Source: Sphingomonas lacusdianchii (GTDB taxonomy: Bacteria; Pseudomonadota; Alphaproteobacteria; Sphingomonadales; Sphingomonadaceae). Taken from it: DNA of 64,000 bases. Where the stretch lies: positions 85,322 to 149,321 of the forward strand of contig NZ_JAKRET010000013.1 of NCBI RefSeq assembly GCF_022664395.1, written 5' to 3'. The notes under the pieces are model-generated. The model saw only the letters and a list, made by a program, of their open reading frames with translations, ran no database searches and had not been told where the DNA came from. Both the position numbers and the translations under genes were made by a program. Positions within the stretch are counted from its first letter, which is position 1; each line of letters opens with the position of its first letter. Below, in pieces: positions 39,162 to 47,461 of the stretch.

Positions 39162-39290
39162 GACCCAAAAACCCCTTGGGCCTGACGCCCGCGAATTGAC
39201 AATAAAAAGCGGCCCGCCACATGGGGGCTGCTGCAAGACGTGGGCGCATGGGCCAAATGCGCGCCGGAGTCAAGGCGAGCGGTCTTCACC

Positions 39291-39316
39291 GGAACGTAAC
39301 CAAGTCATCCTAGGTT
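39291..39316 (+). promoter_or_regulatory. Candidate sigma-EcfG (general stress) promoter
   Basis: GGAAC (39291-39295), 17-bp spacer, GGTT (39313-39316). The EcfG consensus in alphaproteobacteria is GGAAC-N16/17-CGTT, so only one base differs. The -10 element lies 26 bp before the ATG at 39342, a proper place for transcription to start. Confidence 0.5.
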
Positions 39317-39341
39317 CTGATTCAAGGCTTTGGAGGTCGGG

Positions 39342-39626
39342 ATGCAGATCGAGGCAGCACATATCGATGCGGAACGAGCACTGCGCGTCGGATACCGCGC
39401 CTGCCCCCTTGCCGAGATCGAGGCGATTCGCGCAATCGCTACCGCCGAATCGAGCCTGCCGGCGCTGAGCGTCCTCGCCGTCGTCGATGCCGCCATCGCG
39501 CGCGGCGAACGGCGCTCGATCGGCGAATGGACCGCGCTCGCCCGCGAAGCGATGCATTGCGGCCGCAGCGACGTCGCGACGGCACAGGCCTATGCCGCGG
39601 CCTGCACGGTGCGCCTCGCCGACTGA
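39342..39626 (+). CDS. Hypothetical 94-aa soluble helical protein
   Basis: Start ATG 39342 has GGAGG 6 bp upstream. The sequence is alanine-rich and helical (MQIEAAHIDAERALRVGYRA, LAEIEAIRAIATAESSLPALSVLAVVDAAIARG, CGRSDVATAQAYAAACTVR) without membrane segments or a signal. I do not recognise a family. It is followed 12 bp later by a GDT1-like membrane protein, probably in the same transcript, and preceded by a possible stress promoter. Confidence 0.65.
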   Translation: MQIEAAHIDAERALRVGYRACPLAEIEAIRAIATAESSLPALSVLAVVDAAIARGERRSIGEWTALAREAMHCGRSDVATAQAYAAACTVRLAD

Positions 39627-39637
39627 ACCGGCACGCG

Positions 39638-40198
39638 ATGGACCCGCTCGTTCCCGCGTTCGTCGCGGTCCTGCTGGCGGGGGTGAGCGACCGCCCGCCG
39701 CTGCTCGCCGCGATCCTGTCCGACCGGCTCGGACGCGGTGCGCTATGGGGGACGATCGTCGCGCAGGCGACCGGTTTCGCGCTTGCCGCGATCGGCGGCG
39801 TGCTGGTCGCGCCGGCCCTGACACCGAACGCGCGCAACGCGATGCTCGCCCTCGCGCTGATCGCAGCGGCGACTGCCGCGCCGATCCCGGCACGGATCAA
39901 GGATCGCCTCGACAGCTGGCGGTTGCCGCCCTTCCCGACCGGGCTGTTTGGCATGGCGGTGCTGACACTGGGCGATCGCAGCCAGTTCCTCGTCTTCGCC
40001 CTCGTCGCGCGCACGCCCGATCCTGTGGCGGGCGCGATCGGTGCGTCGCTGGCAGGCGCAGTCCTCCTGCTGGCCGCGGCGACGCTGGGCGAGCGCGACT
40101 GGCAGAAACTGCCCTTCACCGCGATCCGGATCGTGGCGACGCTGCTACTCGGGCTGACCGGCGCGGTCGTCGGGCTCGGCGCGCTGCGGCTGCTGTGA
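39638..40198 (+). CDS. TMEM165/GDT1-like membrane protein with altered signature motifs
   Basis: 186 aa, about six hydrophobic helices in two halves. Each half carries a motif aligned with the family signature E-x-G-D-K/R-S/T: AGVSDRPPLLAAIL in the first and TLGDRSQFLVFALVAR in the second. In both, the signature Glu is replaced (Gly and Thr), while Asp is kept. GDT1/UPF0016 proteins move Mn2+ or Ca2+; loss of the Glu pair suggests changed specificity or loss of transport. Follows the 94-aa gene by 12 bp. Confidence 0.7.
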   Translation: MDPLVPAFVAVLLAGVSDRPPLLAAILSDRLGRGALWGTIVAQATGFALAAIGGVLVAPALTPNARNAMLALALIAAATAAPIPARIKDRLDSWRLPPFPTGLFGMAVLTLGDRSQFLVFALVARTPDPVAGAIGASLAGAVLLLAAATLGERDWQKLPFTAIRIVATLLLGLTGAVVGLGALRLL

Positions 40199-40245
40199 TC
40201 CAGCCGGACGATCACCGCGACCGGATTTTTTGACTGGAGCGTGGC

Positions 40246-40270
40246 GGAAAGATTCGGCAGCGCGATCGTT
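40246..40270 (+). promoter_or_regulatory. Candidate sigma-EcfG promoter upstream of dps
   Basis: GGAAA (40246-40250), 16-bp spacer, CGTT (40267-40270): one mismatch to GGAAC-N16/17-CGTT. Dps is a well-known member of stress regulons, which fits, and the position leaves about 30 nt of leader. Confidence 0.5.
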
Positions 40271-40306
40271 GCTGAACCGAACCATATCCAGCCGGAGACT
40301 TTCCCC

Positions 40307-40798
40307 GTGACCAATCCCGCGCTCGACACGCCGACCGACCTGCCCAACAACAAGACGGTGACCGTCGCCGATGGGCTGAACGCCGCGCTGGCCGACTGCT
40401 TCACCCTGTATCTGAAGACCAAAAATTTCCACTGGCACGTGTCCGGCCCGCATTTCCGCGACTATCACCTGATGCTCGACGATCAGGCGTCGCAGATTCT
40501 CGCCGTGACCGACGTCATTGCCGAACGCGTGCGCAAGACCGGCAACACCACGCTGCGTTCGATCGGCGACATCGCCCGCCGCGCCGCGATCAAGGACAAT
40601 GACAAGGATTTCGTCAAACCCGACGACATGCTCGCCGAACTGCGCGACGATAATCTGAAGCTGGTCGAACGGCTGCGCGAGGCGCGCGAAGCGGCCGAGG
40701 ACGCCGGCGATACCGCGACCAGCAGCCTCGCCGACGACTGGATCGACCAGGCCGAGGAGCGCGCCTGGTTCCTGTTCGAAGCCGCTCGCAAGGGCTGA
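40307..40798 (+). CDS. dps: Dps ferritin-like DNA-protection protein
   Basis: 163 aa with GTG start at 40307, which has GGAGA 8 bp upstream; the frame is open further but without ribosome site. The ferroxidase region is visible: NFHWHVSGPHFRDYHLMLDDQ...VTDVIAERVRKTG (His and Asp/Glu ligands at about residues 42-73). It forms a 12-mer shell that oxidises and stores iron using peroxide and shields DNA. Monocistronic, with a possible EcfG promoter. Confidence 0.93.
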   Translation: MTNPALDTPTDLPNNKTVTVADGLNAALADCFTLYLKTKNFHWHVSGPHFRDYHLMLDDQASQILAVTDVIAERVRKTGNTTLRSIGDIARRAAIKDNDKDFVKPDDMLAELRDDNLKLVERLREAREAAEDAGDTATSSLADDWIDQAEERAWFLFEAARKG

Positions 40799-40847
40799 TC
40801 GGGCGTGCGGGGCGGTCCGTGCCGCCCCGCCTGTCCCGCATGAACCG

Positions 40848-42458
40848 ATGCGCGCCTTTGCCGACCTGCTCGACCGCCTGATCTACACCCGGTCGCGCAA
40901 TGCCAAGCTGGCGCTGATCGGCACCTATCTACGCGACACGCCCGATCCCGATCGCGGCTGGGCGATTGCGGCACTGACCGGCGATCTCGACCTGCCCGCA
41001 GTCAAATCGGCCACGATCCGCGCGCTCATCACCGAACGTACCGACCCGGTGCTGTTCGCGATGAGCCGCGATTTCGTCGGCGACACGGCCGAGACGGTCG
41101 CCCTTCTGTGGCCCGAACCGCCGCCCGGCGCGGTCTCCGATGCCGATCCGCTGACGCTCGATACCGTCGTCACCCGCCTCGCCAGCCTGTCGCGTTCCGA
41201 TGCGCCACGCGCGCTGGCCGATATGCTCGACCGGCTCGAATCGGATGAACGTTATGCGCTGTTGAAACTGGCGACCGGGGCGTTGCGCGTCGGTGTGTCC
41301 GCCCGCCTCGCCAAGACGGCATTGGCGCAGGCCTTCGGTCTCGATGTCGATGCAGTCGAAGAAGTGTGGCACGGCCTCGCCCCGCCCTATGCCGAACTCT
41401 TCGCCTGGGCCGAGGGGCGCGGGCAACAGCCGCATGCAGCCGACCTGCCGGTGTTCCGCCCGTTCATGCTCGCCCATCCGCTCGACGACGGCGCGGTCGA
41501 CCTCGCCGACTATGCCGCCGAATGGAAATGGGACGGCATCCGCGTGCAGCTGGTCCATGTCGGTGGCGAGACCCGGCTCTACAGCCGCGCGGGCGACGAC
41601 ATCACCGCCGCCTTTCCCGAAGTCGCCGCCGCCTTCCGCACCGCCGGCGTGCTCGACGGCGAATTGCTGGTTCGCGGCGAGGGACAGGGGGCGAGCGTCC
41701 ATGAAGACGCCGGCGCCGCCAGCTTCAACGCGCTGCAACAGCGGCTGGGGCGAAAGGTCGTGTCGAAGGCGATGCTGGCCGACTATCCCGCCTTCGTCCG
41801 CCTCTACGACATTCTCTTCGACGGTGCGCAGGATCTGCGCGACCAGCCATGGACCGCGCGCCGCGCCCGGCTCGAAGCGTTCGTGCCGCAGCTCGACCCG
41901 ACCGTCTTCGACCTGTCGCGCCTGATCGATGCCGCCGATTTCGATGCGCTGGCCGACATCCGCAGCGGTGCCCGCGACGCCGCGATCGAGGGCGTCATGC
42001 TCAAGCGGCGCGATTCGCCCTATGTCGCCGGGCGGCGCGTCGGGCTGTGGTATAAATGGAAACGCGACCCCCTCGTCGCCGATTGCGTGATGATGTACGC
42101 GCAGCGCGGCAGCGGAAAGCGCTCGTCCTTCTATTCCGACTATACCTTCGGCTGCTGGACTGCCGACCCAGCCGAGGGCGGCGAGCTGCTACCGGTGGGC
42201 AAGGCCTATTCGGGCTTCACCGATGCCGAACTGAAGGACCTCGACCGCTTCGTCCGCCAACATACCGTGCAGCGCTTCGGCCCGGTGCGCGAAGTCGAGA
42301 AGACATTGGTGCTGGAGGTCGCGTTCGATTCGATTCACGCCTCGAAACGCCACAAATCGGGCGTCGCGATGCGCTTCCCCCGCATCAGCCGCATCCGCAC
42401 CGACAAGCCGGCGGCCGAGGCCGACCATGTCGCGACGTTATTGAAGCTGGTGAGCTAG
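40848..42458 (+). CDS. ATP-dependent DNA ligase (cisplatin-damage-response type)
   Basis: 536 aa. The N-terminal DNA-binding domain (MRAFADLLDRLIYTRSRNAKLALIGTYL) is followed by the nucleotidyltransferase domain with the AMP-accepting Lys227 in EWKWDGIRVQLVH, ELLVRGEG, EGVMLKRRDSPYVAGRR and YKWKRDPL, then the OB domain. Length and sequence fit the bacterial ligase associated with an exonuclease, a helicase and a phosphoesterase in DNA-damage clusters; none of these adjoins it here. It is additional to the NAD-dependent replicative ligase. Confidence 0.93.
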   Translation: MRAFADLLDRLIYTRSRNAKLALIGTYLRDTPDPDRGWAIAALTGDLDLPAVKSATIRALITERTDPVLFAMSRDFVGDTAETVALLWPEPPPGAVSDADPLTLDTVVTRLASLSRSDAPRALADMLDRLESDERYALLKLATGALRVGVSARLAKTALAQAFGLDVDAVEEVWHGLAPPYAELFAWAEGRGQQPHAADLPVFRPFMLAHPLDDGAVDLADYAAEWKWDGIRVQLVHVGGETRLYSRAGDDITAAFPEVAAAFRTAGVLDGELLVRGEGQGASVHEDAGAASFNALQQRLGRKVVSKAMLADYPAFVRLYDILFDGAQDLRDQPWTARRARLEAFVPQLDPTVFDLSRLIDAADFDALADIRSGARDAAIEGVMLKRRDSPYVAGRRVGLWYKWKRDPLVADCVMMYAQRGSGKRSSFYSDYTFGCWTADPAEGGELLPVGKAYSGFTDAELKDLDRFVRQHTVQRFGPVREVEKTLVLEVAFDSIHASKRHKSGVAMRFPRISRIRTDKPAAEADHVATLLKLVS

Positions 42459-42491
42459 GCGTCGGCCCATAAGTACCCTTTTACTTGCTCT

Positions 42492-42579
42492 TACCCCGGC
42501 GAAGGCCGGGGCCCAGTTGGTAAGGGTTCGTTGGGACTTACTACCGTTCCGTCACTGGACCCCACCCTCCGCCGGGGTA
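42492..42579. repeat. Double-hairpin intergenic repeat, TACCCCGGCGAAGGCCGGGG family
   Basis: Outer arms TACCCCGGC (42492-42500) and GCCGGGGTA (42571-42579) are perfect inverted repeats; the left arm forms its own CCCCGGC-GAAG-GCCGGGG hairpin. Same family as 5372-5456, between convergent genes. Confidence 0.7.
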
Positions 42580-42613
42580 CCGACCGCTGGAGGTGCCCGC
42601 ACTGCCAACGGGC

Positions 42614-43423
42614 CTATTCCTGTCCCGCCGGCTCCAACGCGATCTCGAACAGCGTCGGCCACCATTTCCCCGTCACGAACAACCGCTTGCCCGCCGCATC
42701 CCACGCGATCCCGTTCAACACCGCTTCCGGATCGAGCGGCCCCAGTTCCGCGCGCAGCGACGCCAGATCGACCAGTCCGTCGACCGCGCCCGTCGCCGGA
42801 TCGATCCGGACGATATAGTCGCGGTGCCAGATATTGCCCCACAGCTTGCCGTCGATCATCTCCAGCTCGTTGAGGTTATGCACCGGGCGGCCATTGGCGG
42901 TGATTGTCACCCGCCGCGTTTCCCGAAACGTCTTGGGGTCGAGGAAGCGCAATGTCGGCGTCCCGTCCGACAGGATCAGCGACTGGCCGTCGCTCGCCAG
43001 TCCCCAGCCCTCACCCGGATAGCGCGCGCTGCCGACCGCTTTCAGCGTCTTCGCGTTCCAACGGTGCGCGATGCCGTCTTGCCAAGTCAGGCTGACCAGC
43101 TGCTGCCCGTCGACCGCCAGCCCCTCACCGAACTGCTGCCCCGGCAGCCGGGCGCGCGCCAGCACCTTGCCATCGGTCAGGTTGACCCGCCGCACATCGG
43201 ACACGCCCGGCTGTCCGGTACTTTCGAACAGGGCCCCGTCATGCCACACCAGCCCCTGGGTGAAGGCAGTGCGATCATGCGGATAGCGCGCCACGATCCG
43301 CGCGGCGATGGCTTCGACCGGCACCGGCTGCACCGACTGCACCGGCGCAGGGGTCTGGGCCGACGCGACGGCGGCAAGCGAAAGGGTTATGGGCAGGAAC
43401 CAGCGGATCATGGTCGTCGTCAT
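42614..43423 (-). CDS. Secreted glutaminyl-peptide cyclotransferase (beta-propeller type)
   Basis: 269 aa from ATG 43423, with signal peptide MTTTMIRWFLPITLSLAAVASA. The plant/bacterial five-bladed propeller glutaminyl cyclase features are present: YPHDRTAFTQGLVWHDGALFESTGQPGVS, FGEGLAVDGQQLVSLTWQDG, EGWGLASDG, LSDGTPTLRFLDP, LNELEMIDGKLWGNIW and LNGIAWDAAGKRLFVTGKWW. It converts N-terminal Gln to pyroglutamate in exported peptides. The hydroquinone reductase gene ends 31 bp upstream on the same strand. Confidence 0.92.
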   Translation of the reverse strand: MTTTMIRWFLPITLSLAAVASAQTPAPVQSVQPVPVEAIAARIVARYPHDRTAFTQGLVWHDGALFESTGQPGVSDVRRVNLTDGKVLARARLPGQQFGEGLAVDGQQLVSLTWQDGIAHRWNAKTLKAVGSARYPGEGWGLASDGQSLILSDGTPTLRFLDPKTFRETRRVTITANGRPVHNLNELEMIDGKLWGNIWHRDYIVRIDPATGAVDGLVDLASLRAELGPLDPEAVLNGIAWDAAGKRLFVTGKWWPTLFEIALEPAGQE

Positions 43424-43454
43424 CCTCGCATCTGCCTTGCCGGCGCCTGAACGA

Positions 43455-44405
43455 TCAGAACGGCACTGCCGGTCCGGCCGGCACGATCCCGGTCGGGTTG
43501 ATGTCCTTGTGGCTGCGATAATAATGCGTCTTGATCTGGTCGAGGTCGATCGTCTCCGCGACGCCCGGCAGCGCCGCGATCCGTTCGGCCAGCGCGCGCA
43601 GCCGCGGATAGTCGAGCAGCCGCCGGACATTGCATTTGAAATGGCCATGATAGACCGGATCGAACCGCACCAGCGTCGTGAACAATCGGATATCGGCCTC
43701 GGTCAGCCGGTCGCCGACCAGCCATTCGCCGGTCAACCGTTCCTCCAGCCAGTCGAGCGACTCGAACAACGCCTCGACCGCTTCGTCATAGGCCGCCTGC
43801 GTCGTCGCGAAGCCCGCGCGATAGACACCGTTATTGACGGTCGCATAGACGCGTTCGTTGACCGCATCGATCTCGGTGCGCAGGTCCGGCGGATAGAAGT
43901 CGCCCGGCGTCGCGCCCAGATCGTCGAACGCAATGTTCAGCATCCGGATGATCTCCGACGATTCGTTGTTGACGATCCGCCGCTCGGCCTTGTCCCACAA
44001 CACCGGCACCGTCACCTTGCCAGTCATATCGGGTTCGGCCATCGCATAAAGCTGGTGCAGATGGTCGACGCCGTTGACCGGATCGCCCGTCCCGCCGAAC
44101 GCCTCGGCAAAGCTCCACCCCTGCGCGCCCATCAGCGGCCCGACCACCGTGACCGGCAGCGAATCCTCCAGTCCTTTCAGCGCCCGCACCACCAGCGTCC
44201 GATGCGCCCATGGACAGGCAAGGCTGACATAGAGATGATAGCGCCCGGCCTCGGCGGGCCAGCCGCGCTGCCCGTCCGGCCCCGCACCGCCGTCGCGCGT
44301 CAACCAGTCGCGAAACCCGCTCTCCGCCCGCTGGAAATTGCCCGACGCATCGGTCGGCGCGACCGGCGTATCGTTGGTCCAAACCCCGTGCTGCAACATG
44401 CCCAT
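43455..44405 (-). CDS. Glutathionyl-hydroquinone reductase (Xi-class GST, YqjG/PcpF family)
   Basis: 316 aa from ATG 44405. The catalytic Cys64 lies in the family motif SLACPWAHRTLVVRALKGLE; other markers are TVPVLWDKAERRIVNNESSEIIRML, VNNGVYRAGFATTQ, GEWLVGDRLTEADIRLFTTLVRFDPVYHGHFKCN and HYYRSHKDINPTGIVP. It removes glutathione from glutathionyl-(chloro)hydroquinones, a function sphingomonads use in degrading aromatics such as pentachlorophenol. Confidence 0.93.
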   Translation of the reverse strand: MGMLQHGVWTNDTPVAPTDASGNFQRAESGFRDWLTRDGGAGPDGQRGWPAEAGRYHLYVSLACPWAHRTLVVRALKGLEDSLPVTVVGPLMGAQGWSFAEAFGGTGDPVNGVDHLHQLYAMAEPDMTGKVTVPVLWDKAERRIVNNESSEIIRMLNIAFDDLGATPGDFYPPDLRTEIDAVNERVYATVNNGVYRAGFATTQAAYDEAVEALFESLDWLEERLTGEWLVGDRLTEADIRLFTTLVRFDPVYHGHFKCNVRRLLDYPRLRALAERIAALPGVAETIDLDQIKTHYYRSHKDINPTGIVPAGPAVPF

Positions 44406-44503
44406 CGGCGATCCCTTCGCTGTCCGGCGATGCAACGAGCGAGGATGCGTCGGGGTTCTCGACGGTATGTCGATCGCGGGGGCGCAAACGGACGCCCAAC
44501 GAG

Positions 44504-44860
44504 TCAGGGATTTTGGATCAGCCGCAACAACGAACTATCGGGATCGAGCAACGCGCCGATGCGCAGGCCGTTCTGCTCGCGCGCCGGTTGCAGCCGGGGA
44601 AAGCCGGTCGGTTTCTCCGCAATGCCCGCCGCCTTTGCCACCGCATAGAAAGCGTCGAGGTCATCGAGTCGCAGGCAGCTGCCATAGCCGCTCGTCGTCG
44701 GATCGAGATCGGGCCATGGGAAGAATTCGAGCTTCAGCGATCCGCGTTCGAGAATCATCCACGTCGCATCGCGCCACGTTTCGACGAAGCCGAGCGCGGC
44801 GAAGAACGCCGAGGTCACCGCAAAGTCGCGCGACGGCAAATTGGGTGTCGCCAGATCCAT
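44504..44860 (-). CDS. VOC/bleomycin-resistance-like protein
   Basis: 118 aa, one vicinal-oxygen-chelate unit pair: ATPNLPSRDFAVTSAFFAALGFVETWRD, ILERGSLKLEFFPWPDLDP, SCLRLDDLDAFYAVAKAAGI and LLDPDSSLLRLIQNP. This fits the bleomycin-binding protein family that sequesters rather than hydrolyses drugs, with metal ligands not obvious. It is 98 bp upstream of the hydroquinone reductase on the same strand. Confidence 0.85.
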   Translation of the reverse strand: MDLATPNLPSRDFAVTSAFFAALGFVETWRDATWMILERGSLKLEFFPWPDLDPTTSGYGSCLRLDDLDAFYAVAKAAGIAEKPTGFPRLQPAREQNGLRIGALLDPDSSLLRLIQNP

Positions 44861-44893
44861 TCGGCCCTCCGATTCGCGCGCACGCCGCGCAAA

Positions 44894-44927
44894 CGAAAAG
44901 AGCCGGTCACCCCTGCGAGTGACCGGC
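44894..44927 (-). terminator. Intrinsic terminator of the cold-shock protein gene
   Basis: On the minus strand a 9-bp perfect stem GCCGGTCAC / GTGACCGGC with an 8-nt loop is followed by TCTTTTCG. It begins 27 bp after the stop of the double cold-shock gene. Confidence 0.75.
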
Positions 44928-44954
44928 CCCTTGACTATCGCCGAAGCGCGAACC

Positions 44955-45785
44955 TCAAAGCTTGTTGAGGTTCACCGCGGCGTGCTTTCCGCGACGGTCG
45001 ACTTCGAGTTCGAACTCGAGACGATCGCCTTCGTTGAGCGTCGGCAGACCCGCACGCTCGACGGCCGAGATGTGGACGAATGCGTCCGGCTGGCCATCGT
45101 CGCGCTGGATGAAGCCGAAGCCCTTCATCGCGTTGAAGAACTTCACGACGCCGCTCGCGCGCTCGCCGGTCAGCTGCCGCTGCGGGCCGCCCATGCCGCC
45201 ACCACGCGGGCCGGCATCACGCGGTTCGCGCGGAGCGCCGCCGCCGGTGACCGGCATCGGTTCGCCGTCGATCTTCAGGTCGGTCGCCGAAATGCGGCCG
45301 CCACGATCGACGAGGGTGAAGCCCATCGGCTGACCTTCGGCCAGCGCGCTCAGCCCGGCCTGTTCGACGGCCGAGATGTGGACGAACACGTCTTCGCCGC
45401 CGTCATCACGGACCACGAAACCGAAGCCCTTCTGCGCGTTGAAGAACTTGACCACGCCGGTCGCTTCGCCGACGACCTGCGGCGGCATGCCGCGGCCACC
45501 GCCGCTGCCGCCACCAAAGCCGCCACCGCCGCCGCCGAAGCCGCCGCCACCGCCGCCACGGAAACCACCGCCGCCGCCGCCGAAGCCGCCACCGCCGCCG
45601 CCACGATCACCGTAGCTGCTGCCGCCGCCGAAGCCGCCGCCACCGAATCCACCGCCGCCGAAGCCACCGCGATCGCCGCCGAAGCCGCCGCCGCCGTAGC
45701 TGCTGCCACCTTCGTCACCAAAACCGTCGCGCTTGTCCCTGCCGCGCCCACCGCGCTCGCCGCGCCGTCCTCGATCGAAACTCAT
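44955..45785 (-). CDS. Glycine-rich protein with two cold-shock domains
   Basis: 276 aa. Residues 1-20 are arginine/RGG-rich, residues 21-99 are a low-complexity tract made almost wholly of Gly with Phe, Tyr, Ser, Arg and Asp (FGG, GGSSYG repeats). Two cold-shock domains follow: 108-173 ([32 protein letters not shown]) and 209-275 ([33 protein letters not shown]). RNP1 and RNP2 are intact in both, so it should bind RNA or single-stranded DNA. The Gly/Phe tract could promote self-association. Monocistronic with its own terminator. Confidence 0.93.
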   Translation of the reverse strand: MSFDRGRRGERGGRGRDKRDGFGDEGGSSYGGGGFGGDRGGFGGGGFGGGGFGGGSSYGDRGGGGGGFGGGGGGFRGGGGGGFGGGGGGFGGGSGGGRGMPPQVVGEATGVVKFFNAQKGFGFVVRDDGGEDVFVHISAVEQAGLSALAEGQPMGFTLVDRGGRISATDLKIDGEPMPVTGGGAPREPRDAGPRGGGMGGPQRQLTGERASGVVKFFNAMKGFGFIQRDDGQPDAFVHISAVERAGLPTLNEGDRLEFELEVDRRGKHAAVNLNKL

Positions 45786-46003
45786 TGCCCTGTTCGTCTT
45801 CCCGGTTCGCCCAACTTCATTCTAAACCCAAGCGCCGAGCGAAAAACGCAGGTGTCCGGGCACCGCCAAACCGGGTGCCACAGCCCTGCCATAGCGTAAA
45901 AGCGCGCGGCCCCAAACGAATTTCGCCGTTGCAATCGTTCCGGTGGCCGCGAACCTCGCGATTATCTTGCGGTTATGTGGCGAAGACGGCACAGAATCCT
46001 CGC

Positions 46004-46822
46004 ATGGACACCATCTTGGCGCTTGTTGCCGATCCGACTGCCTGGGCAGCCTTTTTCACGCTGGTCGTGCTCGAAGTCGTGCTCGGCATCGACAATCTCA
46101 TCTTCATTTCGATTCTGTCGAACAAGTTGCCGGCGCATCAGCAACAACTGGCGCGGCGAATCGGTATCGGTCTCGCGCTGGTCATGCGACTGTTGCTGCT
46201 GTCGATGATCGCCTTCATCGTCTCGCTCACCAACCCGGTATTCGACCTCGGCATTCAGGGGCGGCCCGACGGCTATGGCCGCCCGAGCTTCGAGACCGCA
46301 TTCTCGTGGCGCGACCTGATCCTGATCGTCGGCGGGCTGTTCCTCGTGTGGAAGGCGACCAAGGAAATCCATCACACGATGGACGACGAACCGACCGGTG
46401 AGGCACTCGACAAACAGGGCAAGACCGCCTTGTCGTTCGGATCGGCGATCGCGCAGATCGTCGCGCTCGACATGGTGTTCTCGATCGATTCGATCCTGAC
46501 CGCGGTCGGCATGACCGACGAAGTCCCGATCATGATGGCGGCGGTGATCGTGACCGTCGGCATCATGCTGGTCGCCGCCGATCCGCTGGCGCGCTTCATC
46601 AACGCGAACCCGACCGTGGTCATGCTGGCGCTCGGCTTCTTGCTGATGATCGGCGCGGTGCTCATCGCCGATGGCTTCGGCGTGCATGTGCCCAAGGGCT
46701 ATATCTACGCCGCCATGGCCTTTTCGGCCGGGGTCGAGACGCTCAACATCGTTTCGCGGCGATCCAAGGCAAAGAAGCGAGCGGCGCGAGAGACCATTGA
46801 GCGAGCCCCCGCCAACCGCTAG
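46004..46822 (+). CDS. TerC-family integral membrane protein
   Basis: 272 aa from ATG 46004. Family markers are [25 protein letters not shown] in the first half and [21 protein letters not shown] in the second, both acidic membrane motifs of the TerC/Alx group; about seven hydrophobic helices; [18 protein letters not shown] near the end. Members handle Mn2+ export or tellurite resistance. An RNase D gene follows after 9 bp. Confidence 0.92.
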   Translation: MDTILALVADPTAWAAFFTLVVLEVVLGIDNLIFISILSNKLPAHQQQLARRIGIGLALVMRLLLLSMIAFIVSLTNPVFDLGIQGRPDGYGRPSFETAFSWRDLILIVGGLFLVWKATKEIHHTMDDEPTGEALDKQGKTALSFGSAIAQIVALDMVFSIDSILTAVGMTDEVPIMMAAVIVTVGIMLVAADPLARFINANPTVVMLALGFLLMIGAVLIADGFGVHVPKGYIYAAMAFSAGVETLNIVSRRSKAKKRAARETIERAPANR

Positions 46823-46831
46823 GCGCATTCG

Positions 46832-47452
46832 ATGACCGTTTATTTCCACGAAGAAGACCTGCCCGAAGGCGTCTTCGCCCCCGGCGCCGATATCGCCGTC
46901 GATACCGAGACGATGGGCCTCATCACTCCGCGCGACCGGCTGTGCGTCGTGCAGTTGTCGGACGGCGGCGAGGACCAGCATCTCGTCCGCTTCAACCCCG
47001 GCAGCGACTATGCCGCCCCGAATCTGAAGGCGGTGCTTGCCGATCCGGCGCGGGTGAAGCTCTATCATTTCGGCCGGTTTGACCTCGCCGCGATCCAGCA
47101 TTACCTCGGCGTCACCGCCGGCCCGGTATTCTGCACCAAGATCGCGTCGCGGCTGGTCCGCACCTATACCGACCGCCACGGGCTGAAGGAACTGGTCCGC
47201 GAACTGCTCGGGCAGGAACTGTCGAAGCAGCAGCAATCGTCCGACTGGGGCGGTCCGGTGCTGTCCGATGCGCAGCGCGACTATGCCGCCTCCGACGTCC
47301 GCTTCCTCCACGCGCTGCGCGAGGAACTGAGCAAGCGGCTGGCGCGCGAAGGCCGCACCCATCTGGCGCAGGCCTGTTTCGATTTCCTGCCGCATCGCGC
47401 CGCCCTCGATCTCGCCGGCTGGCCCGAGACCGATATCTTCGCGCACATGTAA
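46832..47452 (+). CDS. rnd: Ribonuclease D, exonuclease domain only
   Basis: 206 aa, about half the length of E. coli RNase D: the DEDDy 3'-5' exonuclease domain is complete but no HRDC domain follows. Catalytic residues: DTETMGL (first Asp/Glu), YHFGRFDLAAIQHYL (second Asp) and DYAASDVRFLHALREEL (Tyr-x3-Asp). This short form is usual in alphaproteobacteria. It trims tRNA and other RNA 3' ends. It precedes the LPS transport genes by 9 bp and is probably co-transcribed. Confidence 0.92.
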   Translation: MTVYFHEEDLPEGVFAPGADIAVDTETMGLITPRDRLCVVQLSDGGEDQHLVRFNPGSDYAAPNLKAVLADPARVKLYHFGRFDLAAIQHYLGVTAGPVFCTKIASRLVRTYTDRHGLKELVRELLGQELSKQQQSSDWGGPVLSDAQRDYAASDVRFLHALREELSKRLAREGRTHLAQACFDFLPHRAALDLAGWPETDIFAHM

Positions 47453-47461
47453 GGGACGACG

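Noticed and set aside
45905..45950. GGAAC-N18-CGTT on the minus strand upstream of the cold-shock gene
   Set aside because: The spacer is one base too long for the EcfG consensus and it lies more than 100 bp from the start codon.
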